DNA from: Halorhabdus rudnickae
GTDB lineage: Archaea > Halobacteriota > Halobacteria > Halobacteriales > Haloarculaceae
Direction: 5' to 3'
DNA length: 64,000 bases
Assembly: GCF_900880625.1 (NCBI RefSeq)
Contig: NZ_CAAHFB010000004.1
Location: 1-64,000, forward strand
The first letter of the stretch is position 1, and each line of letters opens with the position of its first letter. Shown in pieces: positions 19,135 to 28,295 of this stretch. The notes beneath the pieces are model-generated. The model was not told the DNA's origin, made no database searches, and saw only the letters and a program-made list of their open reading frames with translations. Made by a program: the position numbers and the translations under genes.

Positions 19135-19323
19135 TCAGGCCATCAGCAGTGCCAGCCCGAACGTGATCGCGATGCCGATAGTGGCGATCGCGAACCCGGT
19201 CGCGACTTGGCCGGTGGTGTATTCACCCTGTGGGGCAGTGCTCCGTAGTGGCGGTTCCCGGGCGGGGGGTTGGGGTTCGGTCGGATCGTACTCGGGTCGT
19301 TGTTCGGCGTGGTCGTCGTTCAT
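19135..19323 (-). CDS. Small one-helix membrane protein (DUF7550-like)
   Basis: 62 residues from ATG 19323 ([14 protein letters not shown]). A proline-rich, charged N-terminal half is followed by [11 protein letters not shown] and a hydrophobic C-terminal helix ([18 protein letters not shown]). It resembles a conserved haloarchaeal small family of unknown role. Divergent from hisF. Confidence 0.65.
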   Translation of the reverse strand: MNDDHAEQRPEYDPTEPQPPAREPPLRSTAPQGEYTTGQVATGFAIATIGIAITFGLALLMA

Positions 19324-19463
19324 GCCCGGCGGTTCTCGGTGCTGGCACTTGCAACTATCGGATCCGACAATCACGGTTCAGCGTACTTCAAACTGGAGTC
19401 TCCGTCCGGCGACGAAAAGCGGTGCAGACCACTTTTGAGCGCCCGCACCGAAAGCGGAGCCAG

Positions 19464-20279
19464 ATGACGCTCACGAAACGGATCATTCCCTGTATCGATG
19501 TTGATCTGGACGACGAGGGCAACGCAGCGGTCTACACCGGCGTGAACTTCGAGGACCTCCAGTACACTGGCGATCCCGTCGAGATGGCCAAGCGATACAA
19601 CGAGGCCGGGGCCGACGAGTTCGTCTTTCTGGACATCACGGCAAGCGCCGAGGGGCGAGAGACGATGCTCGAAACTGTCGAAGCAGTCGCTGACGAGGTA
19701 TTTATCCCGCTGACGGTCGGTGGCGGAATTCGGACTCGCGAGGACATCAAAGAGACGCTCCGGGCCGGGGCCGACAAGGTGTCGATCAATACCGGCGCGA
19801 TCGAGAACCCGGATCTCATCGAGGAGGGAGCAACCGCCTTCGGGAATCAATGTATCGTTATCTCAGTCGACGCTCGCCGTCGGTACGACGAGGCGGGCGA
19901 GTACTACGAGCAGGTCGATGGCGAGTCGGTCTGGTTCGAGGCGACCGTCAAGGGCGGTCGCGAGGGGACCGGACTGGACGTCATCGAGTGGGCGAACGAG
20001 GCCGAGGAGCGTGGCGCGGGCGAATTGTTCGTCAACTCGATCGACGCCGACGGCACCAAGGATGGCTACGACATCCCGCTGACGCGGGCGGTCTGTGACG
20101 CCGTCGACACGCCGGTGATTGCCTCCTCGGGCTGTGGCGGCCCCGAAGACATGTACGAGGTGTTCACCGAGGCCGGCGCGGACGCCGGGCTAGCGGCCTC
20201 GATCTTTCACTTCGGGGAATATTCGATTGCCGAGACCAAGGAGTATCTGGACGAGCGTGGCGTTCCGGTCCGGCTGTGA
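19464..20279 (+). CDS. hisF: Imidazole glycerol phosphate synthase, cyclase subunit
   Basis: 271 residues. With HisH it converts PRFAR to imidazole glycerol phosphate and AICAR in histidine synthesis. The two catalytic aspartates are in IIPCIDVDL (D11 in this numbering) and VISVDARRR. Phosphate-binding repeats LTVGGGIRT and [11 protein letters not shown] are intact. Start ATG 19464 gives the standard N-terminus; upstream frame is spurious. Other his genes are not in the window. Confidence 0.97.
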   Translation: MTLTKRIIPCIDVDLDDEGNAAVYTGVNFEDLQYTGDPVEMAKRYNEAGADEFVFLDITASAEGRETMLETVEAVADEVFIPLTVGGGIRTREDIKETLRAGADKVSINTGAIENPDLIEEGATAFGNQCIVISVDARRRYDEAGEYYEQVDGESVWFEATVKGGREGTGLDVIEWANEAEERGAGELFVNSIDADGTKDGYDIPLTRAVCDAVDTPVIASSGCGGPEDMYEVFTEAGADAGLAASIFHFGEYSIAETKEYLDERGVPVRL

Positions 20280-20366
20280 GTGCTTCTCGTCCGGATGACT
20301 GGACGCGATCGGCTCACGCCGGTTCGAGACGGGAGAGTTTTGTCGCCGTAACACCGCGGTGAGAAT

Positions 20367-21188
20367 ATGAAGTGGCGCTGCCCGCAGTGCGGTAAACCGC
20401 ACGAACGTAACGATCCGCCGTGTGAGAACTGCGGCCATCACTCCTTCGAGCGGGCAGTCGTCCCCGAGGCGCCGGAAGCCGATCACGACTCTTTCGTGTG
20501 GGCCTGCAGCGAGTGCGGACGCACCCACCAGCGGAACAATCCACCCTGCTCGCGCTGTGGTGCTGGAACCTTCGAGAAGCAACCCCTGGAGTACGAGGAG
20601 TTCGACACGTCCACCCGGGGATACCTGGGGTTGATCGGTCGGCAGGAACTCGCCGCGTTTGGGCTCTTGGTCGCGCTGATTGCAGTCGGCATCCTCGGCT
20701 TCATGGGCGTGATCTCGATCCCCGGACTAACGCCCCAGCAAGCGCCGACTGTCGAGAACGTGCCGGGCAACGCTACCGTGGCCGAAGGACTTTCCCTCGC
20801 CGACGTCGAGACGGCGTATCTGGAGGGGCTGAACGACCGTCGTGAAGCGGCGGGCAGTGCGATACTCGAACGGACGGACACGCTCGGGGCCGTCGCCACG
20901 TACTACAACCAGCGTCGGGTGAAGAGCGTCTCCGGGGCCGGTACGCGACCGACTGGTGAGGAACTCGGCGAGCGCTTCGACGTGCAATGTCGTGGCGCGA
21001 TCTACGAATTGGGCCCCGTTCCGCTGGAGGGGGTATCCTCGGAGTCGTCGTCGGCGCTCGGCGACGCACTCGCGACCGAGGCGTTGGCGGGCGAGACCGA
21101 CGCGTTCGGGAGTACGGCGACGCGGACGGGTGTCGACTTCCACTACGGGCCGGACGGTCGATTGTTCGTCACGCAGATCGTCTGCTGA
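20367..21188 (+). CDS. Membrane-anchored double zinc-ribbon protein with degenerate CAP-like domain
   Basis: 273 residues. Two zinc ribbons come first: CPQCGKPHERNDPPCENCG (residues 5-23) and CSECGRTHQRNNPPCSRCG (about 48-66). Then a membrane helix (AAFGLLVALIAVGILGFMGV) and an outside domain. VETAYLEGLNDRREAAGSAI with LGAVATYYNQRR recalls the first helices of CAP/SCP domains, though usual histidines are missing. The ribbons would be cytoplasmic. Function unknown. Confidence 0.7.
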   Translation: MKWRCPQCGKPHERNDPPCENCGHHSFERAVVPEAPEADHDSFVWACSECGRTHQRNNPPCSRCGAGTFEKQPLEYEEFDTSTRGYLGLIGRQELAAFGLLVALIAVGILGFMGVISIPGLTPQQAPTVENVPGNATVAEGLSLADVETAYLEGLNDRREAAGSAILERTDTLGAVATYYNQRRVKSVSGAGTRPTGEELGERFDVQCRGAIYELGPVPLEGVSSESSSALGDALATEALAGETDAFGSTATRTGVDFHYGPDGRLFVTQIVC

Positions 21189-21293
21189 CCGTCGTCACTG
21201 TCCCGTCCGTCGGTCCGACGTAACTGGTCAATTCGTTTTCCAAACGGCGTCGAATGGAAACATCCATACCGACCTTCGGAAATATCTGCCTGA

Positions 21294-22775
21294 ATGCCCC
21301 AGTTGTCTCACGAGCCGCTCGCGTACGAGGATCTGTCGCCCGACAGACGGCCCACGCTCGTGCAGGCGATGGTTCCGATCATCGTCATGTTGGTGTTGCT
21401 GTCGCTGTGGATGGTGGTGTTGCCGATCGAGGAGCCGAGCCCGCACATGCCACTGTTATGGAGTGGCGTATTCACCGGTTTGGTCGGCTGGCTCTGGTTC
21501 GACCGGAGCTGGGACGAACTCTATGACGGGATCGTCGACGGGCTTCGAATGGGCTTGCAGGCGATCTTGATCCTGATGATCGTCTATATGTTGATCGCCG
21601 CCTGGACCGCGGCGGGAACGATTCCGGCGTTGATCGTCTATGGTTTGGAGGTGCTCACGCCAGTGGTGTTTCTCCCTGTCGCGGCCGTGCTGGCCTTTGT
21701 GACCGCGTTCACCGTCGGCTCCTCGTGGACGACTGCGGGGACGCTCGGGGTGGCATTCATCGGGATTGGGACGGGGCTGGGCATCCCCAAGCCGATGACG
21801 GCGGGAGCCGTCCTCAGCGGAGCCTACACGGGCGACAAGATTTCGCCGCTGTCGGACACAACGAACCTCGCAGCGGCGGTGACCAACACCGACCTCATGG
21901 ATCACGTCAGTGCCATGCGCATCGGAACGGGAGTCGCCTTTGGGATTGCGCTACTCGCGTACGTCGTCCTGGGATTGCACGCTGGCGGTGCGATCCCTGT
22001 CGATCGTCTTGAGACGATCATCGCCGCGCTCGAAGGTGCGTATGCGATCACGCCACTGTCGTTTCTCCCCGTTGTCGTCACGTTCGCGCTCGCTCTCAGA
22101 GGGTATCCGGCCATCCCGTCGTTACTCTCGGGTGTCTTCGTCGGTGCCGCGACTGCCGTCGCGGTCCAGGGGGCCTCGATGGTGACAGTCTGGCAGACGA
22201 TCCACTTCGGGACCGACCCTGCGACGGGCGTCAAGGCGGTCGACGGCTTGCTCGCGGCCGACGGGTTGTCGGGAGCGATGTGGGTCATCTCGCTGGTGAT
22301 GATCGCGCTGTCCCTTGGCGGCCTCTTCGAGCGGACGGGCGTTCTCGCGGTGCTCGCCCACGGACTCGAGCGAGCCATCAGCGGGGTCGCGAGTCTGACG
22401 ATTGGGACCGCAATCTCGGCGTTTTCGATGAACGTCCTCGCGGCCGAACAGTACATGAGTCTCGTCGTGCCCGGTCTGACGCTTCGCAACCTCTACGACG
22501 AGTACGATCTCGATAGCTCGAACCTCTCGCGGGCGATCGAGGCGGCCGGGACGACGACGAGTGCCCTCGTCCCCTGGAGTACCGGTGGCATCTACATGGC
22601 TGGCGTCCTAGACGTCCCGACGGTCTCCTACGCGCCGTATTATCTGCTCGGCTTTCTCTCGCCGCTCGTGTTGGTCGTCATGGGCGTGACTGGTTGGGGC
22701 ATCCGTCCGCTCGAGGAATCAGCAAGCGAGGACGACGCGACGGCCACAGCAGACCGGAACGTCGACGACCACTGA
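21294..22775 (+). CDS. nhaC: Na+/H+ antiporter, NhaC family
   Basis: 493 residues with about eleven to twelve membrane helices. NhaC-type landmarks: VGSSWTTAGTLGVAFIGIG and AYTGDKISPLSDTTNLAAAV, with the conserved D-K-SPLSDTTNL motif, and AAGTTTSALVPWSTGGIYM near the end. It exchanges sodium for protons, a central need in a high-salt cytoplasm. Amino acid-coupled exchange in related proteins cannot be excluded. Monocistronic. Confidence 0.92.
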   Translation: MPQLSHEPLAYEDLSPDRRPTLVQAMVPIIVMLVLLSLWMVVLPIEEPSPHMPLLWSGVFTGLVGWLWFDRSWDELYDGIVDGLRMGLQAILILMIVYMLIAAWTAAGTIPALIVYGLEVLTPVVFLPVAAVLAFVTAFTVGSSWTTAGTLGVAFIGIGTGLGIPKPMTAGAVLSGAYTGDKISPLSDTTNLAAAVTNTDLMDHVSAMRIGTGVAFGIALLAYVVLGLHAGGAIPVDRLETIIAALEGAYAITPLSFLPVVVTFALALRGYPAIPSLLSGVFVGAATAVAVQGASMVTVWQTIHFGTDPATGVKAVDGLLAADGLSGAMWVISLVMIALSLGGLFERTGVLAVLAHGLERAISGVASLTIGTAISAFSMNVLAAEQYMSLVVPGLTLRNLYDEYDLDSSNLSRAIEAAGTTTSALVPWSTGGIYMAGVLDVPTVSYAPYYLLGFLSPLVLVVMGVTGWGIRPLEESASEDDATATADRNVDDH

Positions 22776-22886
22776 CGCCCTTGATTACTGGATGGTTTCG
22801 AATCTATTCGACGCAACGAGAGTAGCCTCGCTTGTGATACGATCGAAACGTGAGAAACAGCCCTGACCCGGCGTCACGCGCCGAGG

Positions 22887-23171
22887 TCACGCTGCCGCAT
22901 CGTAGGCCGTCTGGAAAGCGTTGACCTTCTCGATGACGCGTTCGGTCCCGGCTTCGAGGGCGTCTAGCGCATCGGTGTCCGTTTCGGTTTTGATCGTGAG
23001 GATCGGATCGGTCTGGCCGCCGGACTGTTCGGGATTCATGTCGTAGGTCGCGGCGGCGACCCCCTCCGTCTCCAGCAGCGCGCCCTTGAGCACGTTCATG
23101 AAGGTGTGATCCTCGCCAGCGATCTCGATCGACAGCGAGGTATCGTCCTTCTCGATGACCCGCAGTTCCAT
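22887..23171 (-). CDS. rpoL: DNA-directed RNA polymerase subunit Rpo11 (L)
   Basis: 94 residues, alpha-like subunit that pairs with Rpo3 in the assembly platform. Typical sequence: [20 protein letters not shown], then [20 protein letters not shown]. Length is normal. It is divergent from the small zinc-finger gene at 23296. Confidence 0.95.
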   Translation of the reverse strand: MELRVIEKDDTSLSIEIAGEDHTFMNVLKGALLETEGVAAATYDMNPEQSGGQTDPILTIKTETDTDALDALEAGTERVIEKVNAFQTAYDAAA

Positions 23172-23295
23172 ACACGTCTCTTCGGCTTCGCGCGCATCAA
23201 CGTTACGTTACGCCGACGAACGCCGGCAGGACCTCTCTTCGGGGCGTCGAAACGGCTTGGTAAGGGTTAAACGTCGCCGACGGAAAGGGGGGTGT

Positions 23296-23475
23296 ATGAG
23301 CGAGAGTCAACAGAAACGCACGCAGAAGTGTGTCTCCTGCGGGATCAACATCTCGGGGACGAACGCCGCCGCCTTCGACTGTCCGGACTGTGGCCACCGG
23401 ATCTACCGGTGTCCGACCTGCCGTAAGCAGAGCACTCTCTATGAGTGCCCCGAGTGTGGCTTCACGGGCCCGTAA
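23296..23475 (+). CDS. Small two-zinc-ribbon protein (HVO_2753-like)
   Basis: 59 residues with eight cysteines as four CPxCG-type pairs: CVSCG, CPDCG, CPTCR and CPECG. This is the compact double zinc-finger fold of haloarchaeal small proteins found beside EF-1 beta; I recall a structure for the Haloferax member and a link to motility or biofilm phenotypes, but not a molecular role. A G-rich ribosome site (AGGGGGG) precedes the ATG. It lies 36 bp before ef1B and is probably co-transcribed. Confidence 0.9.
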   Translation: MSESQQKRTQKCVSCGINISGTNAAAFDCPDCGHRIYRCPTCRKQSTLYECPECGFTGP

Positions 23476-23511
23476 CGACAGACACATAACCGCATACTGT
23501 AATCCACATCC

Positions 23512-23778
23512 ATGGGAAAAGTAGCAGCCGCCATCAAGGTCATGCCGCAGAGTCCGGAGATCGACCTCGACGCGCTCCAAGAGCGCTTAGAGCAGTCCCT
23601 CCCCGAGGGCGCGAAGATCAATGGGTTCGAGCGTGACGATGTCGCATTCGGCCTCGTCGCTTTGCTCCCGACGGTGATCGTCCCCGACGAATCGGGTGGC
23701 ACCGAAGCCGTCGAGGAAGCCTTCGAGGGCGTCGACGGCGTCGAGAGTGTCTCTGTCGCAGATGTCGGCCGCCTGTAG
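23512..23778 (+). CDS. ef1b: Translation elongation factor aEF-1 beta
   Basis: 88 residues, the nucleotide exchange factor for aEF-1 alpha. It shows [40 protein letters not shown] and the end [10 protein letters not shown], a full match in length and ends. It is downstream of the zinc-ribbon gene. Confidence 0.95.
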   Translation: MGKVAAAIKVMPQSPEIDLDALQERLEQSLPEGAKINGFERDDVAFGLVALLPTVIVPDESGGTEAVEEAFEGVDGVESVSVADVGRL

Positions 23779-23792
23779 GGCCGGAACGCACG

Positions 23793-23800
23793 TTTTATAA
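23793..23800 (+). promoter_or_regulatory. TATA box of the L21e operon
   Basis: TTTTATAA lies about 30 bp before ATG 23828, predicting a leaderless transcript for rpl21e and the genes behind it. Confidence 0.6.
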
Positions 23801-23827
23801 GTCCAACCGGATTAGCGCATTCCAAGA

Positions 23828-24121
23828 ATGCCCAGTTCGAACGGACCACTCGAAGGCACGCGCAACAAGCTCAGCAACGACCCCCGAGATCGCGGGACGT
23901 CCCCGCCGAACCGCGCCGTCCAAGAGTTCGAGGCCGGTCAGACGGTTCACCTCGCGATCGATCCGAGCGTCCCCGACGGGCGCTTCCATCCGCGCTTCTC
24001 CGGGCACACCGGCGAGGTCATCGGGAGCCAGGGTGGCGCCTACAAGGTACGGATCAACGACGGCGGCAACGAGAAGACGATTATCGTCAAGCCGGCCCAC
24101 CTGCGCGAGCAGCAGGAGTAA
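23828..24121 (+). CDS. rpl21e: 50S ribosomal protein eL21
   Basis: 97 residues, archaeal/eukaryotic-specific large-subunit protein. It has [20 protein letters not shown], the KOW-like [18 protein letters not shown], and IIVKPAHLR. Followed after 7 bp by the Rpo4-like gene. Confidence 0.96.
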   Translation: MPSSNGPLEGTRNKLSNDPRDRGTSPPNRAVQEFEAGQTVHLAIDPSVPDGRFHPRFSGHTGEVIGSQGGAYKVRINDGGNEKTIIVKPAHLREQQE

Positions 24122-24128
24122 ACGGCTC

Positions 24129-24485
24129 ATGACGATCTTCAAGGACAAACTCGAGGAGGAGTATCTTACCTTCCCCGAGGCCAAAGAACTCCTCGCGGAC
24201 ATCGAGGCCGAGCGGGCCGCCGACGAGGACCGAGAGATGCGCTACGAACTCACCCGGGCGATCGAACACGTCAATCGATTTACCGTCCTCGACATCGAGG
24301 AATCGAACGAGTTCGTCGAGGAACTGCTCGCCCTCGAGAAGGTCGACGAACCGACGGCCTACAAGATCGTCAATCTCCGCCCACAGGATCGGGACGAACT
24401 CCGCTCGATCTACGCCCAAGAGCGGTACACGCTCGACGGTGAGGAACTCGACGACATTCTCGATGTCGTCGCGAAGTACGTCTGA
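24129..24485 (+). CDS. rpoF: RNA polymerase subunit Rpo4-like (RpoF)
   Basis: 118 residues from ATG 24129. It matches the Rpb4/Rpo4 family of archaea: FPEAKELLADIEAERAADED near the start, then EHVNRFTVLD and the tail RPQDRDELRSIYAQERYTL. It forms the polymerase stalk with Rpo7. The placement between eL21 and the DUF655 gene is the usual archaeal order, which supports the call. Confidence 0.9.
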   Translation: MTIFKDKLEEEYLTFPEAKELLADIEAERAADEDREMRYELTRAIEHVNRFTVLDIEESNEFVEELLALEKVDEPTAYKIVNLRPQDRDELRSIYAQERYTLDGEELDDILDVVAKYV

Positions 24486-24573
24486 TCGGTTGACAGTCCG
24501 TCTGGGGCTGTCCCTGCACGGCAAAGGACGCAGTGACCGCTTTTCGCGGTGCTGACTCGACAGCCCTGCCTGG

Positions 24574-24581
24574 GTTTAAGT
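24574..24581 (+). promoter_or_regulatory. TATA box of the DUF655-ksgA operon
   Basis: TTTAAGTA lies about 28 bp before ATG 24606, fitting a leaderless start. Confidence 0.5.
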
Positions 24582-24605
24582 ATCCCCTCACCGTACCCGG
24601 TTGAC

Positions 24606-25172
24606 ATGAGCGACAGCCAGCCAGACCCGGACGCGGAGACGGCCGTCATTCTCGATCATCTCCCGCACGGCCGGTCAGACGACGACCGTCCCCAGTATCA
24701 GAAACAGCCCCTCGCGTACGCGGTGACGATCGACGACTTTCGGTTGGTCGAACTGACGCTGGTCGCGGACGCCGACCTCTCGATCGACGACACTGTTGAC
24801 CTTGACGCCGATCTGATCGAGACCTCGCGGACGGTCGATTACGGTGATCTCTCTGGCGGTGCGCAGTCGGAACTGGCGTACGTCATTGAGGACGTCATCG
24901 AGGAGGAACAACAGCGGTTCGTCGACTTCTTCAACGACGCCCGCCCGATCACCACGCGATTGCACTCGCTGAACCTCCTGCCGGGGATTGGGAAGAAACT
25001 CCGTAATGCGATCCTTGACGAGCGCAAGCGCAAACCCTTCGAAAGTTTCGAGGAACTCACCGAACGGGTCGACGGTCTGCACAACCCCCGTGAGGTGCTC
25101 GCCGATCGCATCATGGAAGAGATCCGCGAGGACGACCTCAAGTACCGGACGTTCGCCCGGCGTGAGGAATGA
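24606..25172 (+). CDS. DUF655 RNA-binding-type protein
   Basis: 188 residues. An N-terminal S1/OB-like beta domain (AVILDHLPHGRSDD; DFRLVELTLV) is followed by helix-hairpin-helix units, seen as LNLLPGIGKKLRNAILDERK, and the tail HNPREVLADRIMEEI. The family is archaeal and constantly placed before ksgA. A nucleic-acid or ribosome role is inferred from fold and context. It overlaps ksgA by four bases (ATGA). Confidence 0.85.
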   Translation: MSDSQPDPDAETAVILDHLPHGRSDDDRPQYQKQPLAYAVTIDDFRLVELTLVADADLSIDDTVDLDADLIETSRTVDYGDLSGGAQSELAYVIEDVIEEEQQRFVDFFNDARPITTRLHSLNLLPGIGKKLRNAILDERKRKPFESFEELTERVDGLHNPREVLADRIMEEIREDDLKYRTFARREE

Positions 25173-26044
25173 CCGACGACGAGACGCCGGCAGGGACGAC
25201 GGTGGGCACGCGCGACCCGGACGCCCTCCTCTCGCGCGCGGGGGCGAGCGGCGATCCGGGCCGTGACCAGCACTTCCTCGTCGACGACCGCGTCCTCGAT
25301 CGGATTCCGACCTATGCGACCGAGGCCGGGGTCGATCTCTCTCACGTCCTGGAGATCGGTGCCGGCAACGGCGCGCTCACCGATCGGCTACTCGCGGTTG
25401 CCGACCGCGTGACTGCTGTCGAACGCGATCCCGATCTGGCCGCGTTCCTCCGCGAGGAGTTTGCCGACGCGATCGCAGACGGTCACCTGACCGTCCTCGA
25501 AGGTGACGCCCTGGAGGTGGATCTGCCCGCGTACACGGCCTCGATCTCGAATCTACCCTACGGCGCATCCAGTGAGATCCTTTTCCGACTTCTCCCTGCG
25601 GGAAAGCCACTGATAGCGATGGTCCAGCGAGAGTTTGCCGACCGGATGGCCGCCGAACCCGGAGGCGACGATTACGGTCGGCTGTCAGTCACGGCCGGTC
25701 ACTACGCCGACGTGGAACTCGTCGAGCCTGTCCCGCCGGAAGCCTTCTCGCCGCCGCCGGCCGTCGATAGCGCCGTCGTCCGGGCGTTGCCACGTGAGCC
25801 GGACTACACCGTTGCCGACGAGGCGTTCTTCCTGGGTTTCGTCAAGGCTGTGTTCACCCAGCGACGGAAGACGGTCCGGAACGGAATCCGGAACACGCCC
25901 CACATTTCCGGACTCGACGATCCCGACGCGGTCGTCGAGGCGGCCGACGAGAATCTACTGGCCAAACGCGCAGGCGATCTCTCACCGACTGAGTTCGCTG
26001 AACTGGCGCGTCTCGCGTCCGAAGTGGGATTCAGCGATGACTGA
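25169..26044 (+). CDS. ksgA: 16S rRNA dimethyladenosine transferase
   Basis: 291 residues. SAM-dependent dimethylation of the two adenosines in the 3' hairpin of 16S rRNA. Motifs: QHFLVDDRVLDRI, SAM site LEIGAGNGALTDRL, catalytic ISNLPYGASSEI and FSPPPAVDSAVV. The first 30 residues are a charged haloarchaeal extension. In operon between DUF655 and a methyltransferase. Confidence 0.95.
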   Translation: MTDDETPAGTTVGTRDPDALLSRAGASGDPGRDQHFLVDDRVLDRIPTYATEAGVDLSHVLEIGAGNGALTDRLLAVADRVTAVERDPDLAAFLREEFADAIADGHLTVLEGDALEVDLPAYTASISNLPYGASSEILFRLLPAGKPLIAMVQREFADRMAAEPGGDDYGRLSVTAGHYADVELVEPVPPEAFSPPPAVDSAVVRALPREPDYTVADEAFFLGFVKAVFTQRRKTVRNGIRNTPHISGLDDPDAVVEAADENLLAKRAGDLSPTEFAELARLASEVGFSDD

Positions 26045-26666
26045 CGACGGCGACAGTGAGGCGGAGACGGACGATGCAGACGAGACCGGTCGGCCAGCCC
26101 TCGCCGACCAGCGTGGCGTCGACTCGGTCTACGGGGCAAGCGAGGATTCCCATTTGCTCGCGGAAGCTGCCGCCGAGGGTGTCGAGCCGGGCGAGCGTGC
26201 GCTGGACGTCGGGACAGGCTCGGGGTACGTCGCGCGCGCACTCGCCGAGGCGGGTGCCGACGTGATCGGGACGGACCTGAATCCGGCCGCCTGTCGACAG
26301 GCCCACGAGGCCGGCATTCCGGCCGTGCGGGCGAACCTGCTCGATCCGATCCAGGCCGACGCGGTCGACGTGGTGGCGTTCAACCCGCCGTATCTACCGA
26401 GTGTCCCAGAGACGGAGTGGGGCGACTGGATGGAGACGGCCCTCTCGGGTGGCGAGGACGGCCGGGCGGCAGTCGATCCGTTCGTCGCGGACGTGGGTCG
26501 GGTCCTTCGTGACGATGGGCGGGCGTTCCTGCTGGTCAGCAGCCTCACGGGGATCGACGAGGTTCGAGGATACGCTGGGACCCAGGGACTCGATTCGTCG
26601 ATCGTCGCCGAGGAGTCGTTCCCTTTCGAGCGGCTGGTCGTGTTGTGTCTTCAATATCGCCAGTAG
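26037..26666 (+). CDS. HemK2/Mtq2-type methyltransferase
   Basis: 209 residues from ATG 26037, overlapping ksgA by eight bases. SAM site ALDVGTGSGYVARAL, then the NPPY motif in VAFNPPYLPS that places glutamine-type or related amides in the active site. The short archaeal form corresponds to the enzyme that methylates the GGQ glutamine of release factor aRF1. Substrate is inferred from the family. Confidence 0.85.
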   Translation: MTDDGDSEAETDDADETGRPALADQRGVDSVYGASEDSHLLAEAAAEGVEPGERALDVGTGSGYVARALAEAGADVIGTDLNPAACRQAHEAGIPAVRANLLDPIQADAVDVVAFNPPYLPSVPETEWGDWMETALSGGEDGRAAVDPFVADVGRVLRDDGRAFLLVSSLTGIDEVRGYAGTQGLDSSIVAEESFPFERLVVLCLQYRQ

Positions 26667-26777
26667 TTGCCCCGCTGTGGGGCCAAACCGGCATCGAGTC
26701 TACAATCGTGGCGGATTCAGGACTGATGAGACAGCAGCTGCCTGCGAGCTGACGGTCGAGTCGGCCTGTGTGGTCAG

Positions 26778-27092
26778 ATGGACGGGAATCCCGACGTCAC
26801 GGAACTACTCGTCGGACTGAGCCTCGACGAACTCATACTGGTGGCTATAACATTTCGAAATGATCCGGCACGACGGTGTGCCGGATATCTTTACGAACTT
26901 ATAGCCACCAGTATCAGCATGAGTGCCGTACCGGTGGCCGCGGTACAGCAGCAGGTGACAGAGATGGACCTGGATACGACAGCGGACCTCCCGGCAGCGG
27001 TCCTGGCTTGCGAGACGTGGGCGGCGTTCGGAACCTGCTGGAATCGACATTCGCCGTTCCTGGGCATGGCGTCCCACAGCCTTCTCTTATGA
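26778..27092 (+). CDS. Doubtful 104-codon frame crossing the palindromic element
   Basis: The frame begins MDGNPDVTELLVGLSLDEL and ends LGMASHSLLL. About 26 codons (LILVAITFRNDPAR... to ELIATSIS) come from the palindrome itself, so the product would be a chimera of an older frame and the element. I do not recognise a family. It may be a remnant or non-coding. Confidence 0.2.
   Translation: MDGNPDVTELLVGLSLDELILVAITFRNDPARRCAGYLYELIATSISMSAVPVAAVQQQVTEMDLDTTADLPAAVLACETWAAFGTCWNRHSPFLGMASHSLLL
26835..26914. repeat. 80-bp nested palindrome, MITE-like
   Basis: Outer arms are a perfect 16-bp inverted repeat, ATACTGGTGGCTATAA (26835-26850) against 26899-26914. Inside are two further elements: the perfect palindrome CATTTCGAAATG (26851-26862) and a hairpin with stem ATCCGGCAC/GTGCCGGAT and a short loop (26863-26886). 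The strand can fold as a stem carrying two arms. This is typical of small non-autonomous elements, or of a structured RNA or protein-binding site. It contains no gene of its own. Confidence 0.75.
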
Positions 27093-27213
27093 CCGGTCGT
27101 CTGTACCCATGGCTGGACGGTCCGAAACGTGAGCCAGATTTTACCTGTCATCCACTCACAGCACGGATTTCTACGCCGCTCGGCCTGTGGATTCAAACAC
27201 GAAAGTACCCGAC

Positions 27214-27594
27214 TCAGAGCTTCGCTATCTCGCGAGCGGCTTCGGCTTGCTCGCGGACAGAATCGACCGTGGCCTTCGGACTGGTCGCAGCGACAGCGGC
27301 GTTGACTGCCCCTTCCAGTACCGGCGCATCCGCGATCACTGCATCGACATCACTGGTTTCGACAGCGACTTCGGCGTTCATCACTGCACTCCCGAGGTCA
27401 ACCAGGACGACGACCCCATCCCCACTGTCGGCTGCTTCTAACGCGGCTTCGATGTCGTCGGCGACAGTACCAAACCCACCATGACCGTCGCCGCCGACCG
27501 GTTCGATGTGGGTGTCACCACCCATTTCGCTCGCAACCTCGGCAATTCCCTCGGCGGCGCGCTGGCTGTGTGAGACGACGACGAGTCCAACCAT
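27214..27594 (-). CDS. dhaM: Dihydroxyacetone kinase phosphotransfer subunit DhaM (EIIA domain)
   Basis: 126 residues, the mannose-type EIIA domain only. H9 in LVVVSHSQRAAEG is the phosphorylated histidine; the partner region GTVADDIEAALEAADSGDG and VVLVDLGSAVMNAE fits. It passes phosphate to DhaL-bound ADP. The phosphate must come from PTS proteins EI and HPr encoded elsewhere. The start overlaps the dhaL stop by one base (27594). Confidence 0.92.
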   Translation of the reverse strand: MVGLVVVSHSQRAAEGIAEVASEMGGDTHIEPVGGDGHGGFGTVADDIEAALEAADSGDGVVVLVDLGSAVMNAEVAVETSDVDAVIADAPVLEGAVNAAVAATSPKATVDSVREQAEAAREIAKL

Positions 27595-28295
27595 TATTCT
27601 TCCGCTGGTTCTGCATCCGGGATTGTCGGTGACGTGGCGTCCACGTCAGGAATCTCGGCGTCCATCTTGTCGGCGGCCGTTTCCAGGAGTGTCTCTAAGA
27701 TGAACAGCGTACTCGTCGCCCCCGGATCTTGGTGGCCGACTGACCGCCAGCCGAGATACGATGCCCGTCCCTTGTTCGCGCGGATGGCCACGGTGAAGTC
27801 AACGCCTCGTTCGGCCGCATCGACGGCTTTGGCGAGCGCCTCGAGTATCGGCAGGTCGTCGGTTTCGACGGATTTTTTGAACGTGTGGACCGCCGGCGTC
27901 AGTGCGTCGACCATCGTCTGGTCGCCCACGTTTGCGTCACCGCGGTCTTTGAGCTTTTCGAGGTACGTCTCGGCGAACGCGACGACACTCTCCTCGGTGA
28001 GTCCATCTTCGAGTTCTGGACTGGCGAACACGAGGGACCCACCGTACAGTGGGCCCGCCGCGCCGCCGACTTCTCCCAGGACGGTTTTCCCGGCCGTCTT
28101 GACGACCTCCTCTGGGGTGGGATCTTCGAGATCCCTGACTGTATTGGCAGCCTCGGCCCAGCCTCTGGCCATGTTACCACCGTGGTCTGCGTCGCCGATG
28201 GCGGAGTCGAGTTCGGTTAGGTAGTCGCGTTCCTCTTCGAGGCGCTCGGCGATATTCTCGATGACGGCGACGACCGCTTGCCCATTCGCGCTCAT
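27594..28295 (-). CDS. dhaL: Dihydroxyacetone kinase subunit DhaL
   Basis: 233 residues from ATG 28295, overlapping dhaK by ATGA. It binds ADP with two Mg ions through LDSAIGDADHGGNMARG, and has VGGAAGPLYGGSLVFASPEL and NKGRASYLGWRSVGHQDPGA, both standard DhaL signatures. A tail of about 20 acidic residues is extra. Part of dhaKLM, which phosphorylates dihydroxyacetone to DHAP. Confidence 0.95.
   Translation of the reverse strand: MSANGQAVVAVIENIAERLEEERDYLTELDSAIGDADHGGNMARGWAEAANTVRDLEDPTPEEVVKTAGKTVLGEVGGAAGPLYGGSLVFASPELEDGLTEESVVAFAETYLEKLKDRGDANVGDQTMVDALTPAVHTFKKSVETDDLPILEALAKAVDAAERGVDFTVAIRANKGRASYLGWRSVGHQDPGATSTLFILETLLETAADKMDAEIPDVDATSPTIPDAEPAEE

Larger units (their letters stand above)
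26667..27213. other. 547-bp spacer with nested palindrome and one doubtful frame
   Basis: Between the methyltransferase and dhaM. It holds the 80-bp palindromic element (26835-26914) and one open frame (26778-27092) that runs through it. The rest shows no RNA gene or known repeat. The low gene content plus the element suggest a place where insertions are tolerated. Confidence 0.5.
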
